Shown in pieces: positions 1-7,128 of a stretch of 64,000 nucleotides of DNA. The notes below the pieces were generated by a model. That model was not told the origin of the DNA, made no database searches, and was given only the letters and a program-made list of their open reading frames with translations. The position numbers were made by a program, and so were the translations under genes. Within the stretch, counting starts at the first letter, position 1; each line of letters begins with the position of its first letter. The stretch is from Bacteroidaceae bacterium (GTDB lineage: Bacteria > Bacteroidota > Bacteroidia > Bacteroidales > Bacteroidaceae). The DNA is taken from the NCBI GenBank assembly GCA_017461605.1, contig JAFTXN010000002.1, forward strand, positions 1 through 64,000, in the 5' to 3' direction.

Positions 1-191
1 GCTTTGTAAATGTCTCGGTCATTAACAATTGCCGAAACAGCTTTTGCTTCATGCCCTAAAGAATCCAATCGACGCTTAATTTCATCTGCCTCTTGTTTAT
101 TCCTCGCCTGCGGAAGAAACAAAGCTTTCAAATTCTCTACCGCCTCATCAATCTGCTGTTCTGGTGTCTTTTGCATACTATTCATATCCAT
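1..191 (-). CDS. Unknown small protein, N-terminal 63 residues only
   Basis: An open frame enters from the left edge on the minus strand; its ATG is at 191, with a second possible ATG at 185. The visible part is charged and probably helical, with a QQIDEAVENL stretch, then KRRLDSLGHEAKA, then NDRDIYK at the edge. I do not recognise the family. It is divergent from the TIR operon, and a Bacteroidetes -7 box (TATCTTTG on the minus strand, 222-229) lies about 30 bases upstream of the ATG, which supports a real gene. It could be a regulator or a piece of the same island, but its function cannot be named from this fragment. Confidence 0.5.
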   Translation of the reverse strand, partial: MDMNSMQKTPEQQIDEAVENLKALFLPQARNKQEADEIKRRLDSLGHEAKAVSAIVNDRDIYK

Positions 192-296
192 TTCACTATT
201 AAAATTATCATTCTACTTCCGCAAAGATAATTATTCTCTGTTGATAATAACAGATTTGAGAAATTATAATTAACTTTGTAGAAAATAGTTTGTTTT
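192..296. promoter_or_regulatory. Divergent promoter region upstream of the TIR operon
   Basis: This AT-rich gap lies between two divergent genes. On the + strand TAACTTTG (271-278) fits the TAnnTTTG -7 box and lies 18 bases before the first ATG of the six-gene operon. On the minus strand TATCTTTG (222-229) faces the leftward gene. No good -33 TTTG at the usual 19-21 base spacing is seen for either, so both may be weak or activator dependent. Confidence 0.5.
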
Positions 297-764
297 ATGT
301 CTGAAAAAGTAATTAAAAATGTATTCGTTAGCCATTATCATGAAGATGAAGGCGGAATTAATGCTATGAAGGATTTATTGGGCGACAAATATTCTATTAG
401 AAATTATTCTGTTACTTCTGATAAATACAATAATGCCAAAAATGAAGACTATATTAAAACTTTATTACGTCCTCTAATTAAAGAAGCAGGTACATTTATT
501 TGTTTAATTGGACCACAAACGCATGATAGCAAATGGGTTGATTGGGAAATTAGAGAGGCCGAACGTCAAGGGAAACAAATTGTTGGCGTTTATAGTCATG
601 GAGCAAAAGATTCTGATATTCCTCCAGCATTAGAAGAATTTGCTGATGCAATTGTGGGCTGGAATACCAATAATATTGAAAGAGCCTTTGGAGGAGAGAG
701 TATTTTTGTAAATTCTGATGGTTCACCACGAGCATCAGTTACAGGTGGTCGTGGCGTTTGTTGA
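297..764 (+). CDS. TIR-like protein of the ThsB/DUF1863 type
   Basis: This 155-residue protein is a single TIR-like domain. It starts with the strand-loop KNVFVSHYHEDE (about 7-18) and has FICLIGPQT (67-75) followed by WVDWEIREA (80-88); Glu84 sits where TIR NADases and Thoeris ThsB carry the catalytic glutamate. ThsB proteins sense phage and make a cyclic ADP-ribose-type signal from NAD; assigning that activity here is inference from fold and motif. It is first in a six-gene cluster in which the last gene encodes a SLOG domain, the signal-sensor fold of Thoeris ThsA. The Nmad2-like gene starts 7 bases after its stop. Confidence 0.8.
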   Translation: MSEKVIKNVFVSHYHEDEGGINAMKDLLGDKYSIRNYSVTSDKYNNAKNEDYIKTLLRPLIKEAGTFICLIGPQTHDSKWVDWEIREAERQGKQIVGVYSHGAKDSDIPPALEEFADAIVGWNTNNIERAFGGESIFVNSDGSPRASVTGGRGVC

Positions 765-771
765 TAAAATT

Positions 772-1386
772 ATGTCAAAAGCTTATTCGTATATAGTTGC
801 TAGAGATTATGGGTTTGCTCCTAATCCATTTTATGGAGTGCTGACATTAGCAACCTGTAAACCAGAAATAAGGAGAACTGCTAATGTGGGAGATATCATC
901 ATAGGATGTTCAAATAAGGCCCATGGAAATAAACTTATCTATATCGCAAAAGTTTCGGAAATATTGACTTTTGATCAATACTGGAATGACCCCCGTTTTA
1001 TCGTCAAGAAACCAGTAATGAATGGTAGCTTGAAGAAACTTTACGGCGATAATATATATCATCACAATGAAGACGGTAAATGGGTACAAGAGGACTCTCA
1101 TCATACTAACGATGATGGAACAACAAATAAACATAACTTGGATAGAGATACAAAACATACTGATAAGGTGTTAGTTTGCAATGAGTTTATCTATTTAGGG
1201 AAGTCTATGATAGATCTTCCTGTTGATTATGATTCTTGTATATATCGAGGAAGGGGATACTGCCATCCACCATATAATGATGCTAAGAAACTTTGGGAGT
1301 ACCTAAAAGTTATGTACCCTGAAGGCGGTAAAATAGACCAACCTAACCAATTCATTCATTTTAAACGTTATGATGGTGTATCATAA
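772..1386 (+). CDS. Nmad2-like (nucleotide-modification-associated) protein
   Basis: This 204-residue protein resembles the Nmad2 family, predicted from comparative genomics to act with DNA-base modifying enzymes. Visible features are the N-terminal strand AYSYIVARDYGFAPNP, a PFYG...LATCKPEIR segment, GDIIIGCSNKA, and a conserved-looking HHTNDDG...HNLDRDT block. No catalytic residues are established for the family. I chose ATG 772 because an in-frame ATG at 718 would overlap the TIR gene by 47 bases. Its 3' end overlaps the next gene by 17 bases, so the two are probably translationally coupled. The family call is from recalled motifs, not a search. Confidence 0.65.
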   Translation: MSKAYSYIVARDYGFAPNPFYGVLTLATCKPEIRRTANVGDIIIGCSNKAHGNKLIYIAKVSEILTFDQYWNDPRFIVKKPVMNGSLKKLYGDNIYHHNEDGKWVQEDSHHTNDDGTTNKHNLDRDTKHTDKVLVCNEFIYLGKSMIDLPVDYDSCIYRGRGYCHPPYNDAKKLWEYLKVMYPEGGKIDQPNQFIHFKRYDGVS

Positions 1387-2356
1387 ATACAGAACTCCAA
1401 TTCCAGATAAACGCATAATGTATTATTATTTCTACTTTATGCAGGAGCGGATGAATATATTTTGGAAAAAATGTAGTAATAATACCTCTCCTTTGACTGA
1501 AGATCCGATATTGAGGGATTATAAGTTTACTAATGTTTATAGAGCTTGTGATCGTGTTAGCCAGTATTTAATCAGCAACGTTATATATAAACATATAGAC
1601 GGATTTACCCCAGAAGATATGTTACTGAGAATATTGGTGTTTAAGATATTCAATAAAATTGAGACATGGGATTATTTGGAGAAAACATATGGAGATATAT
1701 GTATTGAACATTTTGATGTGGAAGAGATCTGTCGGTTATTATCAAACAAACAGAAATCCTATCCTATTTTCAATAATGCTTATATGATGACAGGTAGCCA
1801 TCGTCGTTACGACTATTTACCAAGCAAACATGCTAAATGGCTACAAATGGTGAAAGATGAATTCATAGGTCAAAAAGTGGTGAATAAAATTCTAAAAGCT
1901 GACTCTATGGAAACTATTTTTAATCTAATGGAGCAGTGTTCTTTTGTAGGTGGATTCCTTGCTTACCAATATACTATTGATTTTAATTATTCTCCGTATG
2001 TGAATTTTGATGAAAATTCCTTTGTTAAAGCAGGAATTGGCGCAATAAGAGGAATCAAAAAGTGTTTTAAATTTGTAGGTAATAATTATGAAGATGCTAT
2101 AAAATATACATACGAACATTTAGATGATTTAAGAAATGAATTTGGGTTAGATAGTTTCAAGCCATTACCTGGTAGAGAACCACATTTAATTGATATTCAA
2201 AACTGTTTTTGTGAAACCGATAAATACCTTAGGGTAAAAATGCCAGATCTGCTTGTTGGTAATGTGAGGATAAAACAGCGTTACAAGAAGTCGACAACCC
2301 CAATAGTATATGAATTTCCTCCAAAATGGAATATTTCTCAAAATATCTTTTTATAA
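1370..2356 (+). CDS. Putative DNA base hypermodification protein (HMUDK helical-domain type)
   Basis: This 328-residue protein matches what I recall of the helical, DNA-glycosylase-derived domain associated with 5-hydroxymethyl-uracil DNA kinases and the alpha-glutamyl/putrescinyl-thymine pyrophosphorylases of phages with hypermodified thymine. Signature stretches are MYYYFYFMQERMNIFW near the N-terminus, TEDPILRDYKFTNVYRA, then DRVSQYLISNVIY, and further on GGFLAYQYTIDFNYSP and GAIRGIKKCF. No P-loop kinase motif is visible, so it is the helical module alone. The thymidylate-synthase homologue begins at the base after its stop, which fits a two-step pyrimidine modification pair. Substrate and reaction are unknown. 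Confidence 0.7.
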   Translation: MMVYHKYRTPIPDKRIMYYYFYFMQERMNIFWKKCSNNTSPLTEDPILRDYKFTNVYRACDRVSQYLISNVIYKHIDGFTPEDMLLRILVFKIFNKIETWDYLEKTYGDICIEHFDVEEICRLLSNKQKSYPIFNNAYMMTGSHRRYDYLPSKHAKWLQMVKDEFIGQKVVNKILKADSMETIFNLMEQCSFVGGFLAYQYTIDFNYSPYVNFDENSFVKAGIGAIRGIKKCFKFVGNNYEDAIKYTYEHLDDLRNEFGLDSFKPLPGREPHLIDIQNCFCETDKYLRVKMPDLLVGNVRIKQRYKKSTTPIVYEFPPKWNISQNIFL

Positions 2357-3325
2357 ATGCATACAGAAACATATAGTGGAATCAACTCATTTCTAAAAGG
2401 AGCATGTAAATTGTTACTTTCTGAAGGGGTCAAACGAGTAACTCGTGGTAAGATATGTTATGAATTGCCAGAACCATTTTTATTTAAGTTAACAGAACCT
2501 AAGGCCCGAATTGTTACAATACCAGAACGGAAATGGAATAGGACATTGCCATATGCCGAATCTCTATGGATAGCATCTGGGCGCAATGATTTGCTTTACA
2601 TATGTCATTATTTAGAGAGGATGAGAGACTTCTCTGATGATGGGATGTTTATGCGAGGAGGTTATGGGCCAAGGTTTCGGGACTATAATGGTTCTAATGA
2701 TGATTATCATATTTCCACTATTAATGAACGAAAGCCCAATTCGGTAGATCAATTGAGATATATTGTAAAATGCTTCTCTAACGATATAGAAACAAGACGA
2801 GCGGTTATATCATTAGGAGATCCAATGAAAGATGATTTTGATCAAAGTTGGAATTTAAAAGATTCTAAAGATATTCCTTGTACTAGAGAATTACATTTCA
2901 TAAAACAATCTACTAATAATAAATTAGATTTGATTGTAAAAATGCGATCAAATGATTTAATATGGGGCGCTAGTGCTGTAAATATATTTAACTATACATT
3001 TATGCAAGAATATGTTTCTGCAATATTAGGATTGGAAATAGGCAATTATTATCACTTGGCAGACAATATGCACTATTATGAAGATTTCAAAGATATGATA
3101 AAAGTCATTGCAAACATATCTGAAGTTAATGATGAAGTTATGAATTTTCACAAGTCTTTTACTTCGTTAGAAGAATTTGATGTTTTAGTATCTAAACTGG
3201 GACATGAAGAAAATTTGATGAGAAAAGATATGTCATCATACAAATATGTACAAATGGGAGACGAATTCTTTCAACATTGGTATGATACTCTTTATAAGTA
3301 TAATTTCCAAAAAAATAATAGATGA
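2357..3325 (+). CDS. Thymidylate synthase family protein (possible dUMP hydroxymethylase)
   Basis: This 322-residue protein has thymidylate-synthase family marks: ESLWIASGRNDLLYI near residue 70, GGYGPRFR (101-108), the nucleophile region DIPCTRELHF with Cys175, the phosphate-binding region RSND (197-200), Asn209 where canonical enzymes read uracil, and the HYYED segment near 239. The retained asparagine suggests a uracil rather than cytosine base. Family members either make dTMP or hydroxymethylate the base; in a base-modification cluster the second is attractive but unproven. It differs from housekeeping ThyA outside these motifs. Its stop overlaps the next start (ATGA), showing coupled translation. 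Confidence 0.8.
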   Translation: MHTETYSGINSFLKGACKLLLSEGVKRVTRGKICYELPEPFLFKLTEPKARIVTIPERKWNRTLPYAESLWIASGRNDLLYICHYLERMRDFSDDGMFMRGGYGPRFRDYNGSNDDYHISTINERKPNSVDQLRYIVKCFSNDIETRRAVISLGDPMKDDFDQSWNLKDSKDIPCTRELHFIKQSTNNKLDLIVKMRSNDLIWGASAVNIFNYTFMQEYVSAILGLEIGNYYHLADNMHYYEDFKDMIKVIANISEVNDEVMNFHKSFTSLEEFDVLVSKLGHEENLMRKDMSSYKYVQMGDEFFQHWYDTLYKYNFQKNNR

Positions 3326-4482
3326 TGAGTTTTAAGTATCAACTAATCTTTTTAGGTGATATTCGGAATAAGGCCTATGAAGAAATCAGAGAAGTATTTT
3401 TAGATAAAGTTAAGGATCTTGGCATACAACAAGATGCCATAGAAGTCATATGTGCATCTGATATAAATAAATATTCAAATAAGCAACCTACATTTGCATT
3501 TTATTTAGGGTGCAAGAATAACTCGGGAGTTGATGCCAATATTCTTGAGCAATTAATAAAAAATGGAGATGTTGTATTCCCTCTTTATTTTGAAAATTTT
3601 GAGGATGAAATTCCTAATGTAATAAAAAGTATGAATGGGACCTTATACATTTCCGAGAAAGTATCCGCTGTTGTTAATTGTGCATTAGAATCATTTAGAC
3701 TTCTTAGAAAATCAAGAAGAGTATTTATTAGTTATAAACGATCTGAATCTACAGGAGTTGCTCAACAATTATTTGATTTGCTTATTAGGAATGGTTTTGA
3801 TCCATTTCTTGATTCTTATTCTATTCGTCCTGCAGATAATTTTCAGGAAGAATTACTGCATAGAATGACAGATTCTGATGTGCTGATTCAATTATATACT
3901 CCAGAATTTTTTGAAAGTCAATGGTGTAAAATAGAAGTTGAAGAAGCTAATTTAAAACAAATAGGTGTAGTTGTCCTTTTATGGCCAGATGTAGAGTTAA
4001 AACCATTTTCACACTTAGTTGCTTCTGAGATTTTGACAGAAGACTGTTTTAATGAGAGACAACCAAATGTGATGAGAACTCTTAAATCTGATATAGCTAA
4101 TAAAGTAGTTAAAACGGTTGAATCCATAAGAGCAAGAAATTTAGCAGCAAGACAAGATAGTATTTGTGGTGAATTTGTTGCAGAAGGGATAAAATATGAT
4201 AAACATATCATTCGCGAGTATAGCTACTTGTTAGAGAAAGATATGTATGGTAATAATATTCGTCTGTTTATTCCTGCAATTGGAATTCCACATGCATATG
4301 ATTGCTACGAATCTAGAGCTTTTAGACGGTTATTAGATACAGACGGTTTGGAAATATATTTGCTTTACGACAGTTTGCGTATACGAAAAAAGTGGATAGA
4401 ACATCTAGACTGGCTTAATGAATCTCTTGATGTTAAAACTATAAAAAGAAAAGATTTTGAACTATGGATAAGTCAACATTAG
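3322..4482 (+). CDS. TIR domain protein with extra N- and C-terminal regions
   Basis: This 386-residue protein has a classical TIR domain at about 131-235: SRRVFISYKRS (131-141), GFDPFLDSYSIRP (158-170) and SQWCKIEVEEA (199-209), where Glu205 occupies the catalytic position of TIR NADases. The first 125 residues resemble a degenerate Rossmann or TIR-like module (QLIFLGDIRNKA...FPLYFENFED), and residues 290-386 form an unrecognised domain. Two TIR proteins of different design in one operon is unusual: one may be sensor and one effector, or both may make signals. It overlaps the TS-like gene by four bases and the SLOG gene by 19 bases. Confidence 0.8.
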   Translation: MMSFKYQLIFLGDIRNKAYEEIREVFLDKVKDLGIQQDAIEVICASDINKYSNKQPTFAFYLGCKNNSGVDANILEQLIKNGDVVFPLYFENFEDEIPNVIKSMNGTLYISEKVSAVVNCALESFRLLRKSRRVFISYKRSESTGVAQQLFDLLIRNGFDPFLDSYSIRPADNFQEELLHRMTDSDVLIQLYTPEFFESQWCKIEVEEANLKQIGVVVLLWPDVELKPFSHLVASEILTEDCFNERQPNVMRTLKSDIANKVVKTVESIRARNLAARQDSICGEFVAEGIKYDKHIIREYSYLLEKDMYGNNIRLFIPAIGIPHAYDCYESRAFRRLLDTDGLEIYLLYDSLRIRKKWIEHLDWLNESLDVKTIKRKDFELWISQH

Positions 4483-5057
4483 AATGTATATTTTTATCAG
4501 CAAGCATTCCTGTACAAGGGAGACATGATGAAAGATATATTAATACTGCGGATGTTATTGCTATTAGAGATGCCGTTATTGCATTTGCTTCAGCTATATT
4601 GCCAAAATTTCATTTAGTTTGGGGAGGTCATCCATCCATTACACCATTGATTGTTAATGTAGTTAAGCATTATGGTATAAATGTTAATGAAAATATAACA
4701 TTATACCAATCAAAACAATATGAAGGGCTATTTCCTGTGGAAAATAATAGTATAGGAAATATAATATTAACTGCAAAAGGAGATGATGCTAATGAAAGTT
4801 TATATATAATGAGGCATCAGATGTTATCTAATCATAAATATGTTGCAGGAGTCTTTATAGGAGGTATGAATGGCGTTGAAGATGAGTACAATATGTTTAA
4901 GACTTTACAACCTAAAGCACAACTTATTCCCGTTGCAAGTACTGGAGCTGCTGCAAAAATAATATATGAACGAGAAAAAGAAGAATTAATGTTTAGTGAC
5001 AGATTGGAATCTGATCTAGCTTATTTCTCTTTATTTAAAGATTTGCTAGGCATATAA
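4464..5057 (+). CDS. SLOG-domain protein, Sir2/TIR-associating (STALD) type
   Basis: This 197-residue protein fits the SLOG (Rossmann-like, LOG/DprA-related) family found with TIR and Sir2 proteins. Visible signatures are ECIFLSASIPVQG at 7-19, TADVIAIRDAV at 28-38, the glycine-rich nucleotide loop LVWGGHPSITPL at 51-62, and GVFIGGMNGVEDEY in the second half, followed by PVASTGAAA. In Thoeris ThsA a fused SLOG domain binds the TIR-made signal and switches on a Sir2 NADase. Here SLOG is alone and no Sir2 is encoded, so its partner is likely another protein of this operon. It is the last gene before a long gap. Confidence 0.75.
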   Translation: MDKSTLECIFLSASIPVQGRHDERYINTADVIAIRDAVIAFASAILPKFHLVWGGHPSITPLIVNVVKHYGINVNENITLYQSKQYEGLFPVENNSIGNIILTAKGDDANESLYIMRHQMLSNHKYVAGVFIGGMNGVEDEYNMFKTLQPKAQLIPVASTGAAAKIIYEREKEELMFSDRLESDLAYFSLFKDLLGI

Positions 5058-5341
5058 ATAGGTGATAGTTCTAGATCAATAATCGATTAATTAAAAAACG
5101 AGCGGAATTTATTTTGAAGAAATGAGGCATGATCATACTTAGTGGTACAATCAAAGAGTCTTGTAAACGCTGTATTCCATACACCTATTTGATGCGCCAT
5201 AAATATAATTGGTAGTATTAAATAATAAATAATACTCAAGATTGTGCTCATGATGGCACTAAGTAGACACCAAGATAGAACTAAGTTGGCACCCAGTCGA
5301 TGTGGTTAATAATTATCAGAAAAGAGACATCTATAATATCA
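5058..5341. other. AT-rich intergenic stretch after the TIR/SLOG operon
   Basis: I see no gene here. Three degenerate copies of a CTAAGTnG(G/A)CACC-like word lie near 5138-5150 (reversed), 5255-5270 and 5281-5295. They could be a decayed insertion-sequence end, but no transposase remains. Confidence 0.3.
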
Positions 5342-5342
5342 G

Positions 5343-5381
5343 CGAACTCGCAAGATTGACTTGCGAGTTCGTTTGTTTTGG
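5343..5381 (+). terminator. Perfect 12-bp hairpin followed by T-rich tract
   Basis: Bases 5343-5354 pair perfectly with 5360-5371 across a five-base loop, and TTTGTTTTGG follows on the + strand. It could end transcription of the TIR/SLOG operon, although it lies 286 bases beyond the last stop codon. It also insulates the hipBA-like genes that follow. Confidence 0.65.
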
Positions 5382-5455
5382 ACTATCAAGCTTTTCTTTA
5401 TAGTTACATTCATGTATTATTTCAATCAACCTATCATAAAATAAAGAAAAAGTAT

Positions 5456-5463
5456 TATATTTG
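5456..5463 (+). promoter_or_regulatory. -7 box of the hipBA-like operon
   Basis: TATATTTG fits the Bacteroidetes TAnnTTTG box and lies 24 bases before the ATG at 5488. No good -33 TTTG is present. The AT-rich near-palindrome just downstream (about 5464-5481) is a plausible binding site for the HTH protein, because HipB-type antitoxins repress their own promoters; that role is inferred. Confidence 0.4.
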
Positions 5464-5487
5464 CATATTATATGATATATTACAGTT

Positions 5488-5808
5488 ATGGCGAAGAGTA
5501 CAATGGGGACTAAATTGCCCCGAAAGTTGGAGCAGAAAATGCAGATTGTTGGCGAGCAAATAAAACTTGCCCGTTTGCGTCGTAATTTGAGTGTTGCGCA
5601 GGTGGCGGAGCGTGCTACTTGTTCGCCACTTACGGTATCACGCATAGAGAAAGGTGCGTCAACGGTGGCAATTGGCATCTATCTACGTGTGTTGTATGCA
5701 CTGCAACTTGATGATGATATTCTCTCATTAGCAAAAGATGACGAACTCGGCAGGGCATTGCAGGATATGAATTTACCCCAACGTGAAAGAGCATCTAAAA
5801 AAGAGTAA
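5488..5808 (+). CDS. HTH XRE-family antitoxin, HipB-like
   Basis: This 106-residue protein carries a Cro/C1-type helix-turn-helix: GEQIKLARLRRNLSVAQVA (about 23-41) then CSPLTVSRIEKG with GASTVAIGIYLRVLYAL. Its length and fold match HipB-like antitoxins, which bind operator DNA and the HipA kinase. The kinase gene begins 6 bases after its stop, the standard antitoxin-toxin order. Base composition is less AT-rich than in the flanking genes, so this module probably entered separately. An ATG at 5503 is an alternative start. Confidence 0.8.
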   Translation: MAKSTMGTKLPRKLEQKMQIVGEQIKLARLRRNLSVAQVAERATCSPLTVSRIEKGASTVAIGIYLRVLYALQLDDDILSLAKDDELGRALQDMNLPQRERASKKE

Positions 5809-5814
5809 TTTGCT

Positions 5815-7077
5815 ATGAAGCAGTTGTATGTATATGCCGATTTTGATTGGCTCAAGGAGATTGAGTTGGTTGGAGAACTTGGCTACGAATCGCTTCGTGG
5901 CTCGGATAGTTATAGTTTCAAGTTTGCCGATAGTTGGATAAAAAAATATAATGCCATCGTTCTCAGCGATGATTTGAATAACTACCCAGGCATTCAATAT
6001 ACTCAGCCGAATAAAGATATTTTCGGATGCTTTGCTGATGCTCTGCCCGACAGATGGGGAAGAACCCTTCTCCTCCGTCGTGAACAAATTTTGGCACAAG
6101 AGGATAACAGACCTATTCGCCGCCTCTCGTCGTTTAACTTCTTAACTGGAATTGATGACTTTTCCCGTATGGGCGGGTTTCGTTTCAGGGAAACTCCTGA
6201 TGGAGAGTTTATAAACGCGGACAGCTCTTTGCGTATTCCACCGTTGACTGACTTACGTAAACTCATTGCAGCGAGTAAGGAGATTGAGAAAAGTGAGGAT
6301 GCTAATACCCTCCCCGAAAAACGATGGATTGCTCAACTTGTGCAGCCGGCTTCTTCGCTCGGTGGTGCTCGTCCCAAAGCAAATGTTGTAGATACGGACC
6401 GCAGTATATATGTCGCAAAGTTCCCATCATTGAAGGATGATTATGATGCAGGACTATGGGAACATTTCTGCCATATATTAGCCAAAAATGCGAGCATAAA
6501 CGCAGCCGAAACAAAGGTTATATTGACGAATGATAAATACCACACACTGCTTTCTCGTCGTTTTGACAGAACAGATGACGGCAAACGAATTCACTTTGCA
6601 TCGGCAATGACATTGCTTGGATTGAACGATGGTGACAATGCAACAACAGGTAACGGCTATTTGGATATTGTTGATTTTATCATTAGCGGTTGTACCGATG
6701 TTGATGCAAACTTACGAGAGCTATTCCGCAGAGTGGCATTCAATATATGCGTAGGCAATAGCGATGATCATTTCCGTAACCACGGTTTTCTGCTCACCGC
6801 AAAAGGCTGGACACTATCGCCTGCATACGATATGAACCCAACGCTGAATGACCATCAAAGTTTGCTAATTAACAGCAAGACCAACGAATCTGATTTGTCG
6901 ATTTTGATCAACTCTTGCGAGGAGTATATGCTCACCCCAGAGGTTGCAAAGAGTATCATCTATGAGGTTGCAACTGCTGTCAAGGATTGGAGAGTATTAG
7001 CAAATAGATTAGGTATTGCCAAGAGAGAAATGACGTTGTTTGAAGGAGTGTTTGATAACAGGATAGATGTTAATTAA
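5815..7077 (+). CDS. HipA-family serine/threonine kinase toxin
   Basis: This 420-residue protein has the HipA plan. An N-terminal subdomain with FADALPDRWGR (73-83) leads to the Gly-rich loop SSLGGARPK (180-188), equivalent to the autophosphorylation loop of HipA, then ATP-site Lys202 in YVAKFPS. The catalytic loop is GNSDDHFRNHG (314-324) and the metal-binding motif SPAYDMNP (335-342). HipA kinases phosphorylate translation targets such as glutamyl-tRNA synthetase and cause growth arrest; the target here is unknown. All key residues look intact, so the toxin may be active. It follows the HTH gene by 6 bases and likely shares its autoregulated promoter. Confidence 0.88.
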   Translation: MKQLYVYADFDWLKEIELVGELGYESLRGSDSYSFKFADSWIKKYNAIVLSDDLNNYPGIQYTQPNKDIFGCFADALPDRWGRTLLLRREQILAQEDNRPIRRLSSFNFLTGIDDFSRMGGFRFRETPDGEFINADSSLRIPPLTDLRKLIAASKEIEKSEDANTLPEKRWIAQLVQPASSLGGARPKANVVDTDRSIYVAKFPSLKDDYDAGLWEHFCHILAKNASINAAETKVILTNDKYHTLLSRRFDRTDDGKRIHFASAMTLLGLNDGDNATTGNGYLDIVDFIISGCTDVDANLRELFRRVAFNICVGNSDDHFRNHGFLLTAKGWTLSPAYDMNPTLNDHQSLLINSKTNESDLSILINSCEEYMLTPEVAKSIIYEVATAVKDWRVLANRLGIAKREMTLFEGVFDNRIDVN

Positions 7078-7128
7078 TAGCCTTCAATATAGCATCTTTT
7101 AGTATGTTTTACATATACCAAAGTACAT

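Noticed and set aside
2357-3325. Calling the TS homologue the housekeeping thyA
   Set aside because: It is strongly divergent, AT-rich and inside the TIR operon; a usual thyA-folA neighbourhood is absent.
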